DNA of 64,000 nt from Bacillus sp. B1-b2 (GTDB taxonomy: Bacteria; Bacillota; Bacilli; Bacillales; Cytobacillaceae): positions 1-64,000 of the forward strand of contig NZ_WEHU01000013.1 in the NCBI RefSeq assembly GCF_009183415.1, read 5' to 3'. Below, in pieces: positions 1-8,048 of the stretch (position 1 is the first letter of the stretch; the number at the start of each line of letters is the position of its first letter). Below the pieces are notes generated by a model. It ran no database searches and was not told where the DNA came from. It saw only the letters and a list, made by a program, of their open reading frames with translations. The position numbers and the translations under genes are program-made.

Positions 1-288
1 TGCGCTTAATAAAAGAAGAAACCTTCTCCATGAATAAGTGGAACGATTTAAGAAACGATAGACCGCGTCTTTAGCTGGAATATCGGTAGATTTCTTACTT
101 TCAAGTGTTCGAAACCAGTTTTTATTTTCGAAGATCAAACAGAAAATGAGCTGAAATAAATAAGCGCAGGTAAAGCCAAAAGACTTGGTAATTCCAGCTT
201 TTCTAAGATGTTTCAATACTTTTAATTCTTTAAAGGTAGATTTTATTTCATTTGGTAGTTGCTTAGTTTGGTCATTATTCGCTATCAT
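1..288 (-). CDS. IS4-type transposase, N-terminal part (runs off the window)
   Basis: Reading leftward from an ATG at 288-286, 96 codons stay open to the window edge, so only the N-terminus is visible. An AGAGGTG-like ribosome site lies about 8 to 14 bases upstream. The protein contains KSFGFTCAYLFQL, NWFR, KDAVYRFLN and WRRF. I recognise this pattern from the N-terminal helical region of IS4-group transposases of Bacillus and Geobacillus. The catalytic DDE residues would lie outside the window, so I cannot say whether the element is intact. Terminal inverted repeats were not identified with confidence. Its divergent neighbour nifZ begins about 210 bases away. Family assignment is from recalled similarity, not a search. 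Confidence 0.75.
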   Translation of the reverse strand, partial: MIANNDQTKQLPNEIKSTFKELKVLKHLRKAGITKSFGFTCAYLFQLIFCLIFENKNWFRTLESKKSTDIPAKDAVYRFLNRSTYSWRRFLLLLSA

Positions 289-500
289 ATAGAGGACACC
301 TCTTCTGTATGGAATGTTTGATTCTAGACAAATCAACTATACCAAACGGATAGGTGTTTTTTCATGTGTTTTTATTGTGTCAATGATCGTACTTGAATGA
401 CATCAGCAACTACTGCTTGTTGAACTTATCCCACATTTTTCGATGCGAAAGTTGAGTTACTAATTATTTAGTGAATTATAAGAAAGGAAATGCAAAGGCT

Positions 501-1646
501 ATGATATATTTAGACAACAGTGCAACAACTATGCCATTTCCAGAAGTTATTCAATCATACGCGACTGTATCGCATAAATATTTCGGAAATCCCTCCTCCA
601 TTCATCGCATAGGAATGGAAGCAGAGAGGCTATTAATACAGGCTAGAGAACAAATAGCTAAAATGCTTGAAGTGAAAAGTAATGAAATCTACTTCACTTC
701 TGGTGGAACAGAGGGAAATAATACGGCGATAAAGGGCATTGCCTATCTTAACAAAAATAAAGGCAATCATATTATTACATCTTGTATAGAACATGATTCT
801 ATTTATAAAGTAATGGAACAGTTAGAAAAAGACGGCTTCTCTATTACTTATTTACCTGTAAATGAATTTGGTCAAGTAACTTTAAGTGATCTACAGCAAG
901 CAATACGAAAAGATACGATTCTTGTCTCCATTATGCATGTGAATAATGAGATAGGCTCTATACAACCAATTGAAGAAATAGGAGCATTGCTTCAGAACTA
1001 CCCAACTATTTTTTATCATGTAGATGGAGTACAAGGTATAGGAAAAAAAGAATTAGCCTTAAGTAAAGCAAATATTGATGCATATACCATATCTGCTCAT
1101 AAATTTCATGGGTTAAAAGGAAATGGTGTATTGTATGTAAAAGATGGAAAAAGACTGCCTGCTTTGCTGTTAGGTGGTGGGCAGGAAGGTAACTTTAGAA
1201 GTGGAACAGAAAATGTAGCGGGAACTGTTTCTACAGCCAAAGCACTTCGAATGCAAATGGAAAATCAAAAGAATAAGTTGGAGAAGGTGCGCGAGCTTCA
1301 GTTATTCATGCGGAAGCAGCTTGCGAGTATGGAAGGAGTAACCATCCATACTCCTAGTGAGGATAAGAGTATCCCTCATATCCTTAACTTCTCTATAGAT
1401 GGTATGAAAGCGGAAGTGTTTGTACACGCATTAGGGGATAAAGGTATTTTTATATCTACTACGAGTGCCTGTTCTTCAAAAACAAATAATGTAAGTAAGA
1501 CGTTGTTGGCGATGGGGATACCAATCCCTCTAGCAGAAAGTTCCTTCCGAGTAAGCTTTTCGTATGATAATACAATGGAAGAAATGAAAATGGTAATAAA
1601 AGAAATCAAACAAGTAATGGAATGGCTAAGAGGTGTAACGAAGTGA
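501..1646 (+). CDS. nifZ: cysteine desulfurase NifZ (NifS/IscS-like)
   Basis: This is a PLP-dependent cysteine desulfurase of 381 residues that takes sulfur from cysteine as an enzyme persulfide. The pyridoxal lysine is in SAHKFHG (about Lys201) and the persulfide cysteine in TSACSSK (about Cys324). A longer frame opens at 471, but the ATG at 501 gives the usual MIYLDNSATT start and has AAAGGA at 483-489. The stop codon overlaps the GTG of thiI (GTGA, 1643-1646). In B. subtilis the desulfurase beside thiI is NifZ, which hands sulfur to ThiI for 4-thiouridine in tRNA. The tight coupling here supports the same pairing. No second scaffold gene is present, so a general Fe-S role is unlikely. Confidence 0.93.
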   Translation: MIYLDNSATTMPFPEVIQSYATVSHKYFGNPSSIHRIGMEAERLLIQAREQIAKMLEVKSNEIYFTSGGTEGNNTAIKGIAYLNKNKGNHIITSCIEHDSIYKVMEQLEKDGFSITYLPVNEFGQVTLSDLQQAIRKDTILVSIMHVNNEIGSIQPIEEIGALLQNYPTIFYHVDGVQGIGKKELALSKANIDAYTISAHKFHGLKGNGVLYVKDGKRLPALLLGGGQEGNFRSGTENVAGTVSTAKALRMQMENQKNKLEKVRELQLFMRKQLASMEGVTIHTPSEDKSIPHILNFSIDGMKAEVFVHALGDKGIFISTTSACSSKTNNVSKTLLAMGIPIPLAESSFRVSFSYDNTMEEMKMVIKEIKQVMEWLRGVTK

Positions 1647-2854
1647 ATTATGATCGTATATTAATTAGATATGGTGAATTATCTACAAAAGGAAGAAATA
1701 GAAAACAATTTGTTGATAAATTAAGAAGAACAATAGCGCTAGCTTTAGAAAGCTTTCCTCAAGTAAGGATAGAAGCGAAAAGAGAAAGAATGTATGTGTT
1801 ATTAAATGGGGAGAAGAATGTAAAGGATATTACCAAAATTCTTACCAATATATTCGGAATTCAATCCTTCAGCCCTGCTATAAAGCTAGAAAGAGATTTA
1901 GACAAGCTGAAAGAAGTTTCCTTGGAGTTAGTTTCAAGTGTATTTTATGAAGGAGCATCCTTCAAAGTTAGTGCTAGAAGAGCAGATAAAACATTTGAAT
2001 TAGATACAAATGAGCTTAACCATTTGGTAGGTGGTTATCTACTGAAAAACATGTCTACTCTAAAAGTCGATGTCAAAAAACCAGATATCAATCTACAAGT
2101 AGAAGTTAGAGAAGAAGCGATTTATTTATCATGCGAGAATATCCAAGGTGCAGGAGGATTGCCTTCTGGGACAAGTGGAAAGGCAATGTTAATGCTATCA
2201 GGTGGTCTAGATAGTCCAGTTGCAGGCTACTTATCCATGAAAAGAGGATTAGAGGTAGAAGGAGTTCACTTCTTTAGTCCTCCTTTCACGAGTGAGAGAG
2301 CTAAGCAGAAAGTAATCGATCTATCAAGCAAGTTAGCTCAATTTAATGGCCATTTTGTTCTGCATATTGTGCCTTTTACGGAAATACAGCAATTAATTCA
2401 TAAGCAAATCCCTGAGAATTATACGATGACAGCTACAAGAAGAATGATGTTAAGGATTACAGATGAATTAAGAAAAAGACAAGAAGCACTTGCTATTATA
2501 ACTGGAGAAAGTTTAGGTCAGGTTGCAAGCCAAACGATTGAAAGTATGTATGCAATAAATGATGTAACTAGTACTCCTATTATTCGACCATTAGTTACAT
2601 CAGATAAAACGGAGATTATCGAGATTGCAAGACAAATTGATACACATGATATATCTATTCGTCCATTTGAGGATTGCTGTACAGTTTTTGTGCCAGCCTC
2701 GCCAAAAACAAAACCCAAAAAAGAAAAAGTGCAGTTTTATGAAAGCTTTGTGGATTTTGAGCCTATGATACAAGAGGCAGTAAAGAAAGTAGAAACAATG
2801 ATCCTTAAAGGAAACACAGATTCATTAGAAAAAGAAATAGAAAACTTGTTCTAA
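1643..2854 (+). CDS. thiI: tRNA 4-thiouridine synthase ThiI
   Basis: ThiI adenylates U8 of tRNA and transfers sulfur to make 4-thiouridine in the cytoplasm. The start is the GTG at 1643, which gives MNYDRILIRYGELSTKG; AAGAGGTG at 1628-1635 is well spaced for it, and the upstream frame from 1622 lies inside nifZ. The product is 403 residues, with an N-terminal ferredoxin-like and THUMP region (to about residue 165) and the PP-loop SGGLDS at 186-191. It ends without the rhodanese domain found in E. coli ThiI, as is usual in Bacillus, so the persulfide must come directly from the neighbouring NifZ. A role in thiamine synthesis is not implied by this short form. Confidence 0.95.
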   Translation: MNYDRILIRYGELSTKGRNRKQFVDKLRRTIALALESFPQVRIEAKRERMYVLLNGEKNVKDITKILTNIFGIQSFSPAIKLERDLDKLKEVSLELVSSVFYEGASFKVSARRADKTFELDTNELNHLVGGYLLKNMSTLKVDVKKPDINLQVEVREEAIYLSCENIQGAGGLPSGTSGKAMLMLSGGLDSPVAGYLSMKRGLEVEGVHFFSPPFTSERAKQKVIDLSSKLAQFNGHFVLHIVPFTEIQQLIHKQIPENYTMTATRRMMLRITDELRKRQEALAIITGESLGQVASQTIESMYAINDVTSTPIIRPLVTSDKTEIIEIARQIDTHDISIRPFEDCCTVFVPASPKTKPKKEKVQFYESFVDFEPMIQEAVKKVETMILKGNTDSLEKEIENLF

Positions 2855-2883
2855 TTAAGCGTTAGTTTTTATTGTACTATAGG

Positions 2884-2906
2884 AAAAGTGCCTGCCACCA
2901 GTTTTT
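2884..2906. repeat. degenerate short palindromic repeat (GTGCCTG..CACC type)
   Basis: The stretch AAAAGTGCCTGCCACCAGTT and following Ts lies in the thiI-sspA gap. It resembles a short motif (GTGCCTGACACC between A and T runs) that I recall as dispersed through Bacillus genomes. The match is imperfect and the family is from memory. Confidence 0.3.
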
Positions 2907-2943
2907 CCCTATAATAATGTGAACAATTACCAGTCAATATAGC

Positions 2944-2973
2944 GAATGAATGCCATGTGTATTACACATTCTA
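2944..2973 (+). promoter_or_regulatory. SigG promoter of the SASP gene
   Basis: GAATG at 2944-2948, an 18-base spacer, and CATTCTA at 2967-2973 fit the forespore SigG pattern GNATR-N18-CATNNTA. Transcription would start near 2980, just before the AAGGAGGTGAT ribosome site at 2982-2992. This agrees with the expected forespore expression of alpha/beta SASPs. Confidence 0.7.
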
Positions 2974-2996
2974 TTATCAACAAGGAGGTGATACAC

Positions 2997-3200
2997 ATGG
3001 CAAACAACAACAGTTCAAACCAATTATTAGTTCCTGGTGTTTCTCAAGCACTAGATCAAATGAAATATGAAATCGCTACTGAATTTGGTGTAAACCTAGG
3101 TGCTGAAACAACAGCTCGTGCTAACGGTTCAGTTGGTGGTGAAATCACTAAACGTTTAGTTCAAATGGCTGAACAACAATTAGGTGGTTATACAAAATAA
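2997..3200 (+). CDS. sspA: small acid-soluble spore protein, alpha/beta type
   Basis: This 67-residue protein coats and protects spore DNA and is degraded at germination. The ATG at 2997 follows AAGGAGGTGAT at an ideal distance; the frame opens further upstream at 2946, but that part covers the promoter. The central segment [22 protein letters not shown] is the family hallmark: the germination protease GPR cuts after the Glu of TEFGV, and the C-terminal KRLV helix is conserved. Position next to thiI matches B. subtilis sspA, but the alpha/beta family has several near-identical members, so the exact paralogue is uncertain. It is monocistronic, with its own SigG promoter and strong terminator. 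Confidence 0.93.
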   Translation: MANNNSSNQLLVPGVSQALDQMKYEIATEFGVNLGAETTARANGSVGGEITKRLVQMAEQQLGGYTK

Positions 3201-3218
3201 TTGAATACTTGGCTACAA

Positions 3219-3250
3219 GGAGTAAGGCAACTGCCTTACTCCTTTTCTTC
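3219..3250 (+). terminator. Rho-independent terminator of sspA
   Basis: A 10-bp stem GGAGTAAGGC/GCCTTACTCC (3219-3228 with 3233-3242) and loop AACT are followed by a T-rich tract. Confidence 0.9.
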
Positions 3251-3301
3251 GTTTATATTCATGCTAGTAGTTAAAATTAATGGAAGAAAAATAACCATGT
3301 G

Positions 3302-3343
3302 TGTAAACGCTAGAGCTCTTTAATAGATAGGTATGAAAACGCT
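3302..3343 (+). promoter_or_regulatory. two cre-like half-sites upstream of mbcS
   Basis: TGTAAACGCT at 3302-3311 and TGAAAACGCT at 3334-3343 are perfect left halves of the CcpA consensus (TGWAAACGCTWWCA), 32 bases apart. Their right halves are poor. A TATAAT at 3409-3414 lies downstream. CcpA control of mbcS is an inference. Confidence 0.35.
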
Positions 3344-3454
3344 GTATTATATCCGATGAATCTCGGATGAAAAGTAAAAATATTTCAAAAATAATAGGTA
3401 AAATAGTATAATGATAAAAGTATTTTTACTGAATTTGAAATAGGGGGATTCACC

Positions 3455-5041
3455 ATGTTGAATCAAGAGGATTTAATTGCTCCAGAACAATATAATTTTG
3501 TATCAGAAATTGAAAAATATGCCCAAAATCCAGATAGATTGGCATTAAAATGGGAGAATGAAGAAGGCAATATAAAGGAAGTTACATATGCTTCCATTAT
3601 GGAACAAGCAAATAAAATAGGAAATGTATTAAAAGCGGAAGGATTAAAAAAAGGTGATGTTGTACTAGTTGTAGTACCCCGTATTGTGCATGCATACGAA
3701 GTATATTTAGCTGCATTAAAACTAGGTATGATTATTTTGCCAAGCTCAGAAATGCTGCGTGCAAAAGATCTTCAGTTCCGAATCAAACATGGAGAAGTAA
3801 AAGCGGTAATTAGTTATTACCCATACATAGAGGAATTAAATTTAGTGGAGGAAGTAAGTACAATTAAGCGCTTTGTTTTAGGCAAGCCTTTAGATGGGTG
3901 GATTCATTTAGAGGAAGCTGCAAATAGCGCATCTAATCAATTAGAGATTGAACCTACATTACGAACGGATACGGCTTTTATCTCTTATACATCCGGAACA
4001 ACGGGTAATCCAAAAGGTGTAGTGCATACACATGGCTGGGCATATGCTCATTTACGCACAGCTGCTCCTAATTGGTTATGTATTGAAGAGGGTGACTTAG
4101 TTTGGGCTACTGCAGGCCCAGGATGGCAAAAGTGGGTTTGGAGTCCATTGTTATCTGTTTTAGGGTCAGGGGCAATAGGTCTTGTCTATCATGGTAGATT
4201 TAATGCACGTAAATACTTGCAACTTTTAGAAAAATACGAAGTGAATGTTCTTTGTTGTACACCAACAGAATATCGATTAATGGCAAAAGTAGAAGATATA
4301 CATACTTTTCGTTTACCTAGCCTTCATAGTGCTGTTTCTGCAGGGGAACCATTAAACAGAGAAGTTATTGATGTTTTTAAAGAGCATTTTCAATTAGATG
4401 TTAGAGATGGATATGGTCAAACAGAAAATACATTACTATTAGGAATTACAAAAGGGATTGATTTGCGTCCAGGATCAATGGGGAAACCTACTCCGGGAAA
4501 TATAGTAGAAATTGTGAATGAAGACGGAGAAGTATGTGCAGTAGGAGAAGTTGGAGACATTGCTGTTCATAAAGATACTCCGGCATTATTTAAAGAATAT
4601 CTAAAAGAGCCTGAAAGAACGAAGAGTCAATTTAGAGGAGACTACTATATTACAGGAGATCGTGCGAAGAAAGATGAAGAGGGATATTTCTGGTTTGAAG
4701 GAAGAAGTGATGATATTATCATTAGTTCTGGATATACAATAGGGCCTTTTGAAGTAGAGGATGCACTTGTAAAACATAAAGCAGTAAAGGAATGTGCGGT
4801 TGTAGCGAGCCCTGATTCTATTCGAGGCAATATTGTAAAAGCCTTTGTCGTCCTTCAAGATGGTATAGAGGAAACTGAAGAATTGACAAAGGATTTGCAA
4901 AATCATGTGAAGAAACTGACTGCACCTTATAAATATCCACGGAAAATAGAGTATTTAAAGGAGCTTCCTAAAACTACTTCTGGAAAGATTCGAAGAGTAG
5001 AGTTAAGAGATAATGAATGGAAAAAGAAATCTACTAATTAA
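3455..5041 (+). CDS. mbcS: acyl-CoA synthetase MbcS (AMP-forming)
   Basis: An ANL-superfamily enzyme of 528 residues that activates short branched-chain acids (2-methylbutyrate, isobutyrate) to CoA thioesters through an acyl-adenylate; these prime branched-chain fatty acids. The ATP-binding loop YTSGTTGNPKG is at 178-188, YGQTE at 320-324, and the C-terminal catalytic lysine of TTSGK is about residue 511. The ATG follows AGGGGGA. Length and position after sspA and before ytcJ match B. subtilis ytcI, later named mbcS. The family also includes acetyl- and propionyl-CoA synthetases, so the substrate rests on synteny rather than on the sequence. It is followed by a terminator and is probably monocistronic. 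Confidence 0.85.
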   Translation: MLNQEDLIAPEQYNFVSEIEKYAQNPDRLALKWENEEGNIKEVTYASIMEQANKIGNVLKAEGLKKGDVVLVVVPRIVHAYEVYLAALKLGMIILPSSEMLRAKDLQFRIKHGEVKAVISYYPYIEELNLVEEVSTIKRFVLGKPLDGWIHLEEAANSASNQLEIEPTLRTDTAFISYTSGTTGNPKGVVHTHGWAYAHLRTAAPNWLCIEEGDLVWATAGPGWQKWVWSPLLSVLGSGAIGLVYHGRFNARKYLQLLEKYEVNVLCCTPTEYRLMAKVEDIHTFRLPSLHSAVSAGEPLNREVIDVFKEHFQLDVRDGYGQTENTLLLGITKGIDLRPGSMGKPTPGNIVEIVNEDGEVCAVGEVGDIAVHKDTPALFKEYLKEPERTKSQFRGDYYITGDRAKKDEEGYFWFEGRSDDIIISSGYTIGPFEVEDALVKHKAVKECAVVASPDSIRGNIVKAFVVLQDGIEETEELTKDLQNHVKKLTAPYKYPRKIEYLKELPKTTSGKIRRVELRDNEWKKKSTN

Positions 5042-5068
5042 TAAGAGTATGTGCTAGAAAATGCATGA

Positions 5069-5118
5069 AAAAAAGGGGTTTCTCAATAATCTATTAGGTT
5101 ATGAGAGTCCCTTTTTAT
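5069..5118 (+). terminator. terminator of mbcS
   Basis: AAAAAGGGG-TTTCTCA pairs imperfectly with TGAGAG-TCCCTTTTT across a 16-base loop and ends in Ts. Confidence 0.75.
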
Positions 5119-5138
5119 AATATAAGAGGAGGATTAAC

Positions 5139-6743
5139 ATGGGAAAGCTAATTTTTGGTGGTATTATTTACACGATGCAAGAAGAAGGACATATGGTTGA
5201 AGCTATTTATACGGAAGGATCCCTCATTGTAGATTATGGAAAGAAGAATGAATTAGAAAAAAAATATGGTGACGCGATTCAAGAAGGGTTAGATCTTAAA
5301 GGCACAGTGTTATTCCCAGGTTTCGTAGATAGTCATATGCATTTAGTAGGTCATGGGGAAAAATTAATGCGATTAGATTTATCCGCTTGCTCATCTAAAA
5401 AGGAAGCATTAGTGCTATTGCGGGAATACGCCAAAAATAAACCAGAAGGAGAATGGATTATTGGGGATGGTTGGAATGAAAATCTTTGGGAAGAGCAAAG
5501 TGTACTTTCTAAAACGGATATTGATGAGTATGTTCGAAATCACCCTGTAGTTCTAAACAGAGTTTGCAAACATGCTATAGCAGTAAATTCATATGCTTTA
5601 AAGCTTGCGACTATCACAAGAGCAACGCAAGAGCCTTTTGGCGGTGTTATAGAAAAAGATAGGGAAGGGGAGCCAACGGGATTACTGAAGGAACAGGCCC
5701 AGGAATTAATAACGAAGATCTTACCAAAAGTGTCAGATGAGTATGTACAAAATGCCCTACGTTTAGGGATTAAAGATGCTTATCGATTAGGATTAACAGG
5801 TGCGCATACAGAGGATCTTTATTATTATCATGGGTATGAAGGAACATATCGTTCATTTAGAAAAGTTATAGATGAAGAAGGAAATCATTTTAGAGCTCAT
5901 TTGCTCGTTCACCATGAGGTTTTTCAAGATATGATTAATAGTGGTGGGAAATACTTAGGAGGAAGTGAATGGGTAGAACTGGGAAGCATGAAGATTTTTG
6001 CTGATGGAGCATTTGGTGGACGAACTGCCTTGTTAAGTAGGCCATATCATGATGATTCAAGTACAAATGGTGTTAGTATTTTCACACAGGAACAGTTAAA
6101 TCAATTGGTAAAAAAAGCAAGAGACAAAGAAGTGCCAATTGCTGTTCATGCTATCGGTGATGAAGCATTTGATATGGTAATTAGGGCAATAGAAGCTAAT
6201 CCATTAAGAGGTTTTGGAAGAGACCGACTCATTCATGCAACTATGCTTCGTGAAGATTTAGTAGAGAGAATAAAAGGTTTGCCTCTTATCCTTGATATTC
6301 AACCAAGCTTTGTTACTTCGGATTTTCCTTGGGTGATAGATCGATTAGGAAAAGACCATTTATCTTATTGTTATGCATGGAAAACACTACTTCAGGAAGG
6401 TTTACATTGTGCTGGAGGTTCAGATGCCCCAATCGAAAGTGTGAATCCATTGGCAGGTATTCAAGCTGCAGTAACGAGAACGAATCAGGAGGATAAGAGT
6501 GGGCAAGGATATATACTTGAAGAAGCTTTGAGCATTTATGAAGCAATAAGTTTATATACATTAGGAAGTGCTTATGCTATTTGCCATGAAGGAGATAGAG
6601 GGAAAATTGAAAAAGGGTATCTCGCAGATTTTACTGTACTTCATGAGGATATTTTCGATGTACCACCTTCTCAAATAGAAAACATAAAAATTGCTAAGAC
6701 GATTGTAGGAAACCAAATAATGTATGAGAATTCCTTTAATTAA
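5139..6743 (+). CDS. ytcJ: YtcJ-like metal-dependent amidohydrolase
   Basis: A 534-residue member of the amidohydrolase-3 (YtcJ) subfamily, cytosolic with no signal peptide. Metal-binding signatures are visible in order: HMH (His66, His68) in GFVDSHMHLVGHGE, FADGAFGG, the histidines of AVHAIGDEAFD and HATML, and GSDAPIES near the C-terminus. This is the usual two-metal beta/alpha barrel. The start ATG has AGAGGAGGA seven bases ahead. Position after mbcS matches B. subtilis ytcJ (about 529 residues). The natural substrate of the subfamily is unknown; members hydrolyse amides or carbamates, so no pathway is assigned. Confidence 0.85.
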   Translation: MGKLIFGGIIYTMQEEGHMVEAIYTEGSLIVDYGKKNELEKKYGDAIQEGLDLKGTVLFPGFVDSHMHLVGHGEKLMRLDLSACSSKKEALVLLREYAKNKPEGEWIIGDGWNENLWEEQSVLSKTDIDEYVRNHPVVLNRVCKHAIAVNSYALKLATITRATQEPFGGVIEKDREGEPTGLLKEQAQELITKILPKVSDEYVQNALRLGIKDAYRLGLTGAHTEDLYYYHGYEGTYRSFRKVIDEEGNHFRAHLLVHHEVFQDMINSGGKYLGGSEWVELGSMKIFADGAFGGRTALLSRPYHDDSSTNGVSIFTQEQLNQLVKKARDKEVPIAVHAIGDEAFDMVIRAIEANPLRGFGRDRLIHATMLREDLVERIKGLPLILDIQPSFVTSDFPWVIDRLGKDHLSYCYAWKTLLQEGLHCAGGSDAPIESVNPLAGIQAAVTRTNQEDKSGQGYILEEALSIYEAISLYTLGSAYAICHEGDRGKIEKGYLADFTVLHEDIFDVPPSQIENIKIAKTIVGNQIMYENSFN

Positions 6744-6819
6744 ATAGAGGAGTATTATATCTTCATATCTAGGATGGAGTTATTTTTAGTAAGATTTGTA
6801 ACTATTTTCACCAAAAGCA

Positions 6820-6848
6820 TTGTAACTATTTCTATTTATCTATATAAT
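6820..6848 (+). promoter_or_regulatory. SigA promoter of the rarD-like gene
   Basis: TTGTAA (6820-6825), a 17-base spacer, and a perfect TATAAT (6843-6848) lie 36 bases before the gene start. Confidence 0.7.
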
Positions 6849-6883
6849 ATGGAATATTTCGATAATAGAAAGAAGAGATGATA

Positions 6884-7810
6884 ATGGAAAAAAATAATAT
6901 TCGAAATGGAGTACTTTATGCAGCAGTTGCTTATCTAATTTGGGGTTTATTTCCTATTTATTGGAAAAACCTCCAAGGAGTTGGAGCTGACGAGATATTA
7001 GCTAGCCGTGTACTCTGGTCCTTTGTTTTCATGGCTATCATTCTTACATTTACACGTAAATGGAAATTATTCTACCAAACTCTACTGTCCTTTAAAAAAA
7101 ACAAAAAACAAGGACTGATGCTTTTTATTGCCTCCATATTGGTATCATGTAATTGGTTTATCTACATATGGGCAGTGAATTCCAATAAAATTATTGAAAC
7201 AAGTTTAGGGTATTATATTAATCCACTTGTGAGTGTACTTTTAGGAATAATAGTGTTAAAAGAGAAGCTTTCTAAAATTCAATATGTGTCAGTCGCGTTA
7301 GCAGGTATTGGCGTATTCATTATTACTTTTTCTCATGGGGCATTTCCGTGGGTAGCTATTTCACTTGCACTCACCTTTGGATTATATGGGTTAGCGAAAA
7401 AGTTAATAAAAATAGATTCAGAAATTGGCTTAACATTAGAAACGATGTTTATTACGCCATTTGCGCTATTATATTTAGGGTATTTGTTTATCAAGGGTGA
7501 CCATGCTTTTCTTAATGTTTCAGCTAGTTTAGATGTATTACTAATGACTTCGGGTGTTTTAACGGCCATTCCTTTATTATTTTTCGCTAAAGGAGCACAA
7601 AGAATCCCATTATCTATGCTCGGATTTATTCAGTATTTAACACCTACACTAACATTAATTCTTGGTGTATTTGTTTATCATGAACCATTCACATCTTCGC
7701 ACCTTTTATCCTTTATGTTTATTTGGTTAGCACTAACGATTTATTCTCTATCTAAAACTAAATTATTTTCTAAATCAAGAAAGCATAAGGAAGTAAAAAG
7801 TATTGCTTAA
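6884..7810 (+). CDS. rarD: RarD-like EamA-family permease
   Basis: A 308-residue drug/metabolite transporter with about ten hydrophobic helices arranged as two EamA repeats. The N-terminal signature GVLYAAVAYLIWGLFPIYWK and DEILASRVLWS mark the RarD branch, first noted in chloramphenicol-sensitivity work; its real substrate is not known. The ATG at 6884 is preferred over 6878 because AAGAAGAG ends one base before 6878 but seven before 6884. The C-terminus is a basic cytosolic tail. It has its own SigA promoter. In B. subtilis I recall an NAD kinase gene near this place, so this looks like a local gene replacement. Confidence 0.85.
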   Translation: MEKNNIRNGVLYAAVAYLIWGLFPIYWKNLQGVGADEILASRVLWSFVFMAIILTFTRKWKLFYQTLLSFKKNKKQGLMLFIASILVSCNWFIYIWAVNSNKIIETSLGYYINPLVSVLLGIIVLKEKLSKIQYVSVALAGIGVFIITFSHGAFPWVAISLALTFGLYGLAKKLIKIDSEIGLTLETMFITPFALLYLGYLFIKGDHAFLNVSASLDVLLMTSGVLTAIPLLFFAKGAQRIPLSMLGFIQYLTPTLTLILGVFVYHEPFTSSHLLSFMFIWLALTIYSLSKTKLFSKSRKHKEVKSIA

Positions 7811-7840
7811 GAAAGAGATTTTCTCCTTCTTTTTTTTTAT
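7808..7840 (+). terminator. weak terminator after rarD
   Basis: AAGAAAGAGA/TCTCCTTCTT is an imperfect stem overlapping the stop codon, followed by eight Ts. The T tract is convincing and the stem is weak. Confidence 0.5.
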
Positions 7841-7988
7841 AAATACACATTTTTTTTAGTTGTAACCAAGGCGAGAAATTTGTAAAATTATCTAAAAAAT
7901 TTACTGATGGTAAATAGGGCATTTCACTTTAATGAATAAGGAATGAACACGGTGGTTTAAGTAAAGTTTATACAATAAGGAATTTTCT

Positions 7989-8014
7989 TGAAACATTTTG
8001 TATGGATATTCGTA
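7989..8014 (+). promoter_or_regulatory. SigW promoter of sppA-yteJ
   Basis: TGAAAC at 7989-7994, exactly 16 bases, then CGTA at 8011-8014 is the full SigW (ECF) consensus. B. subtilis sppA-yteJ is a known SigW target, so the control is conserved. Confidence 0.85.
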
Positions 8015-8048
8015 TACATAATGGAAATAAAAAGGAGGTAAAAATGAA

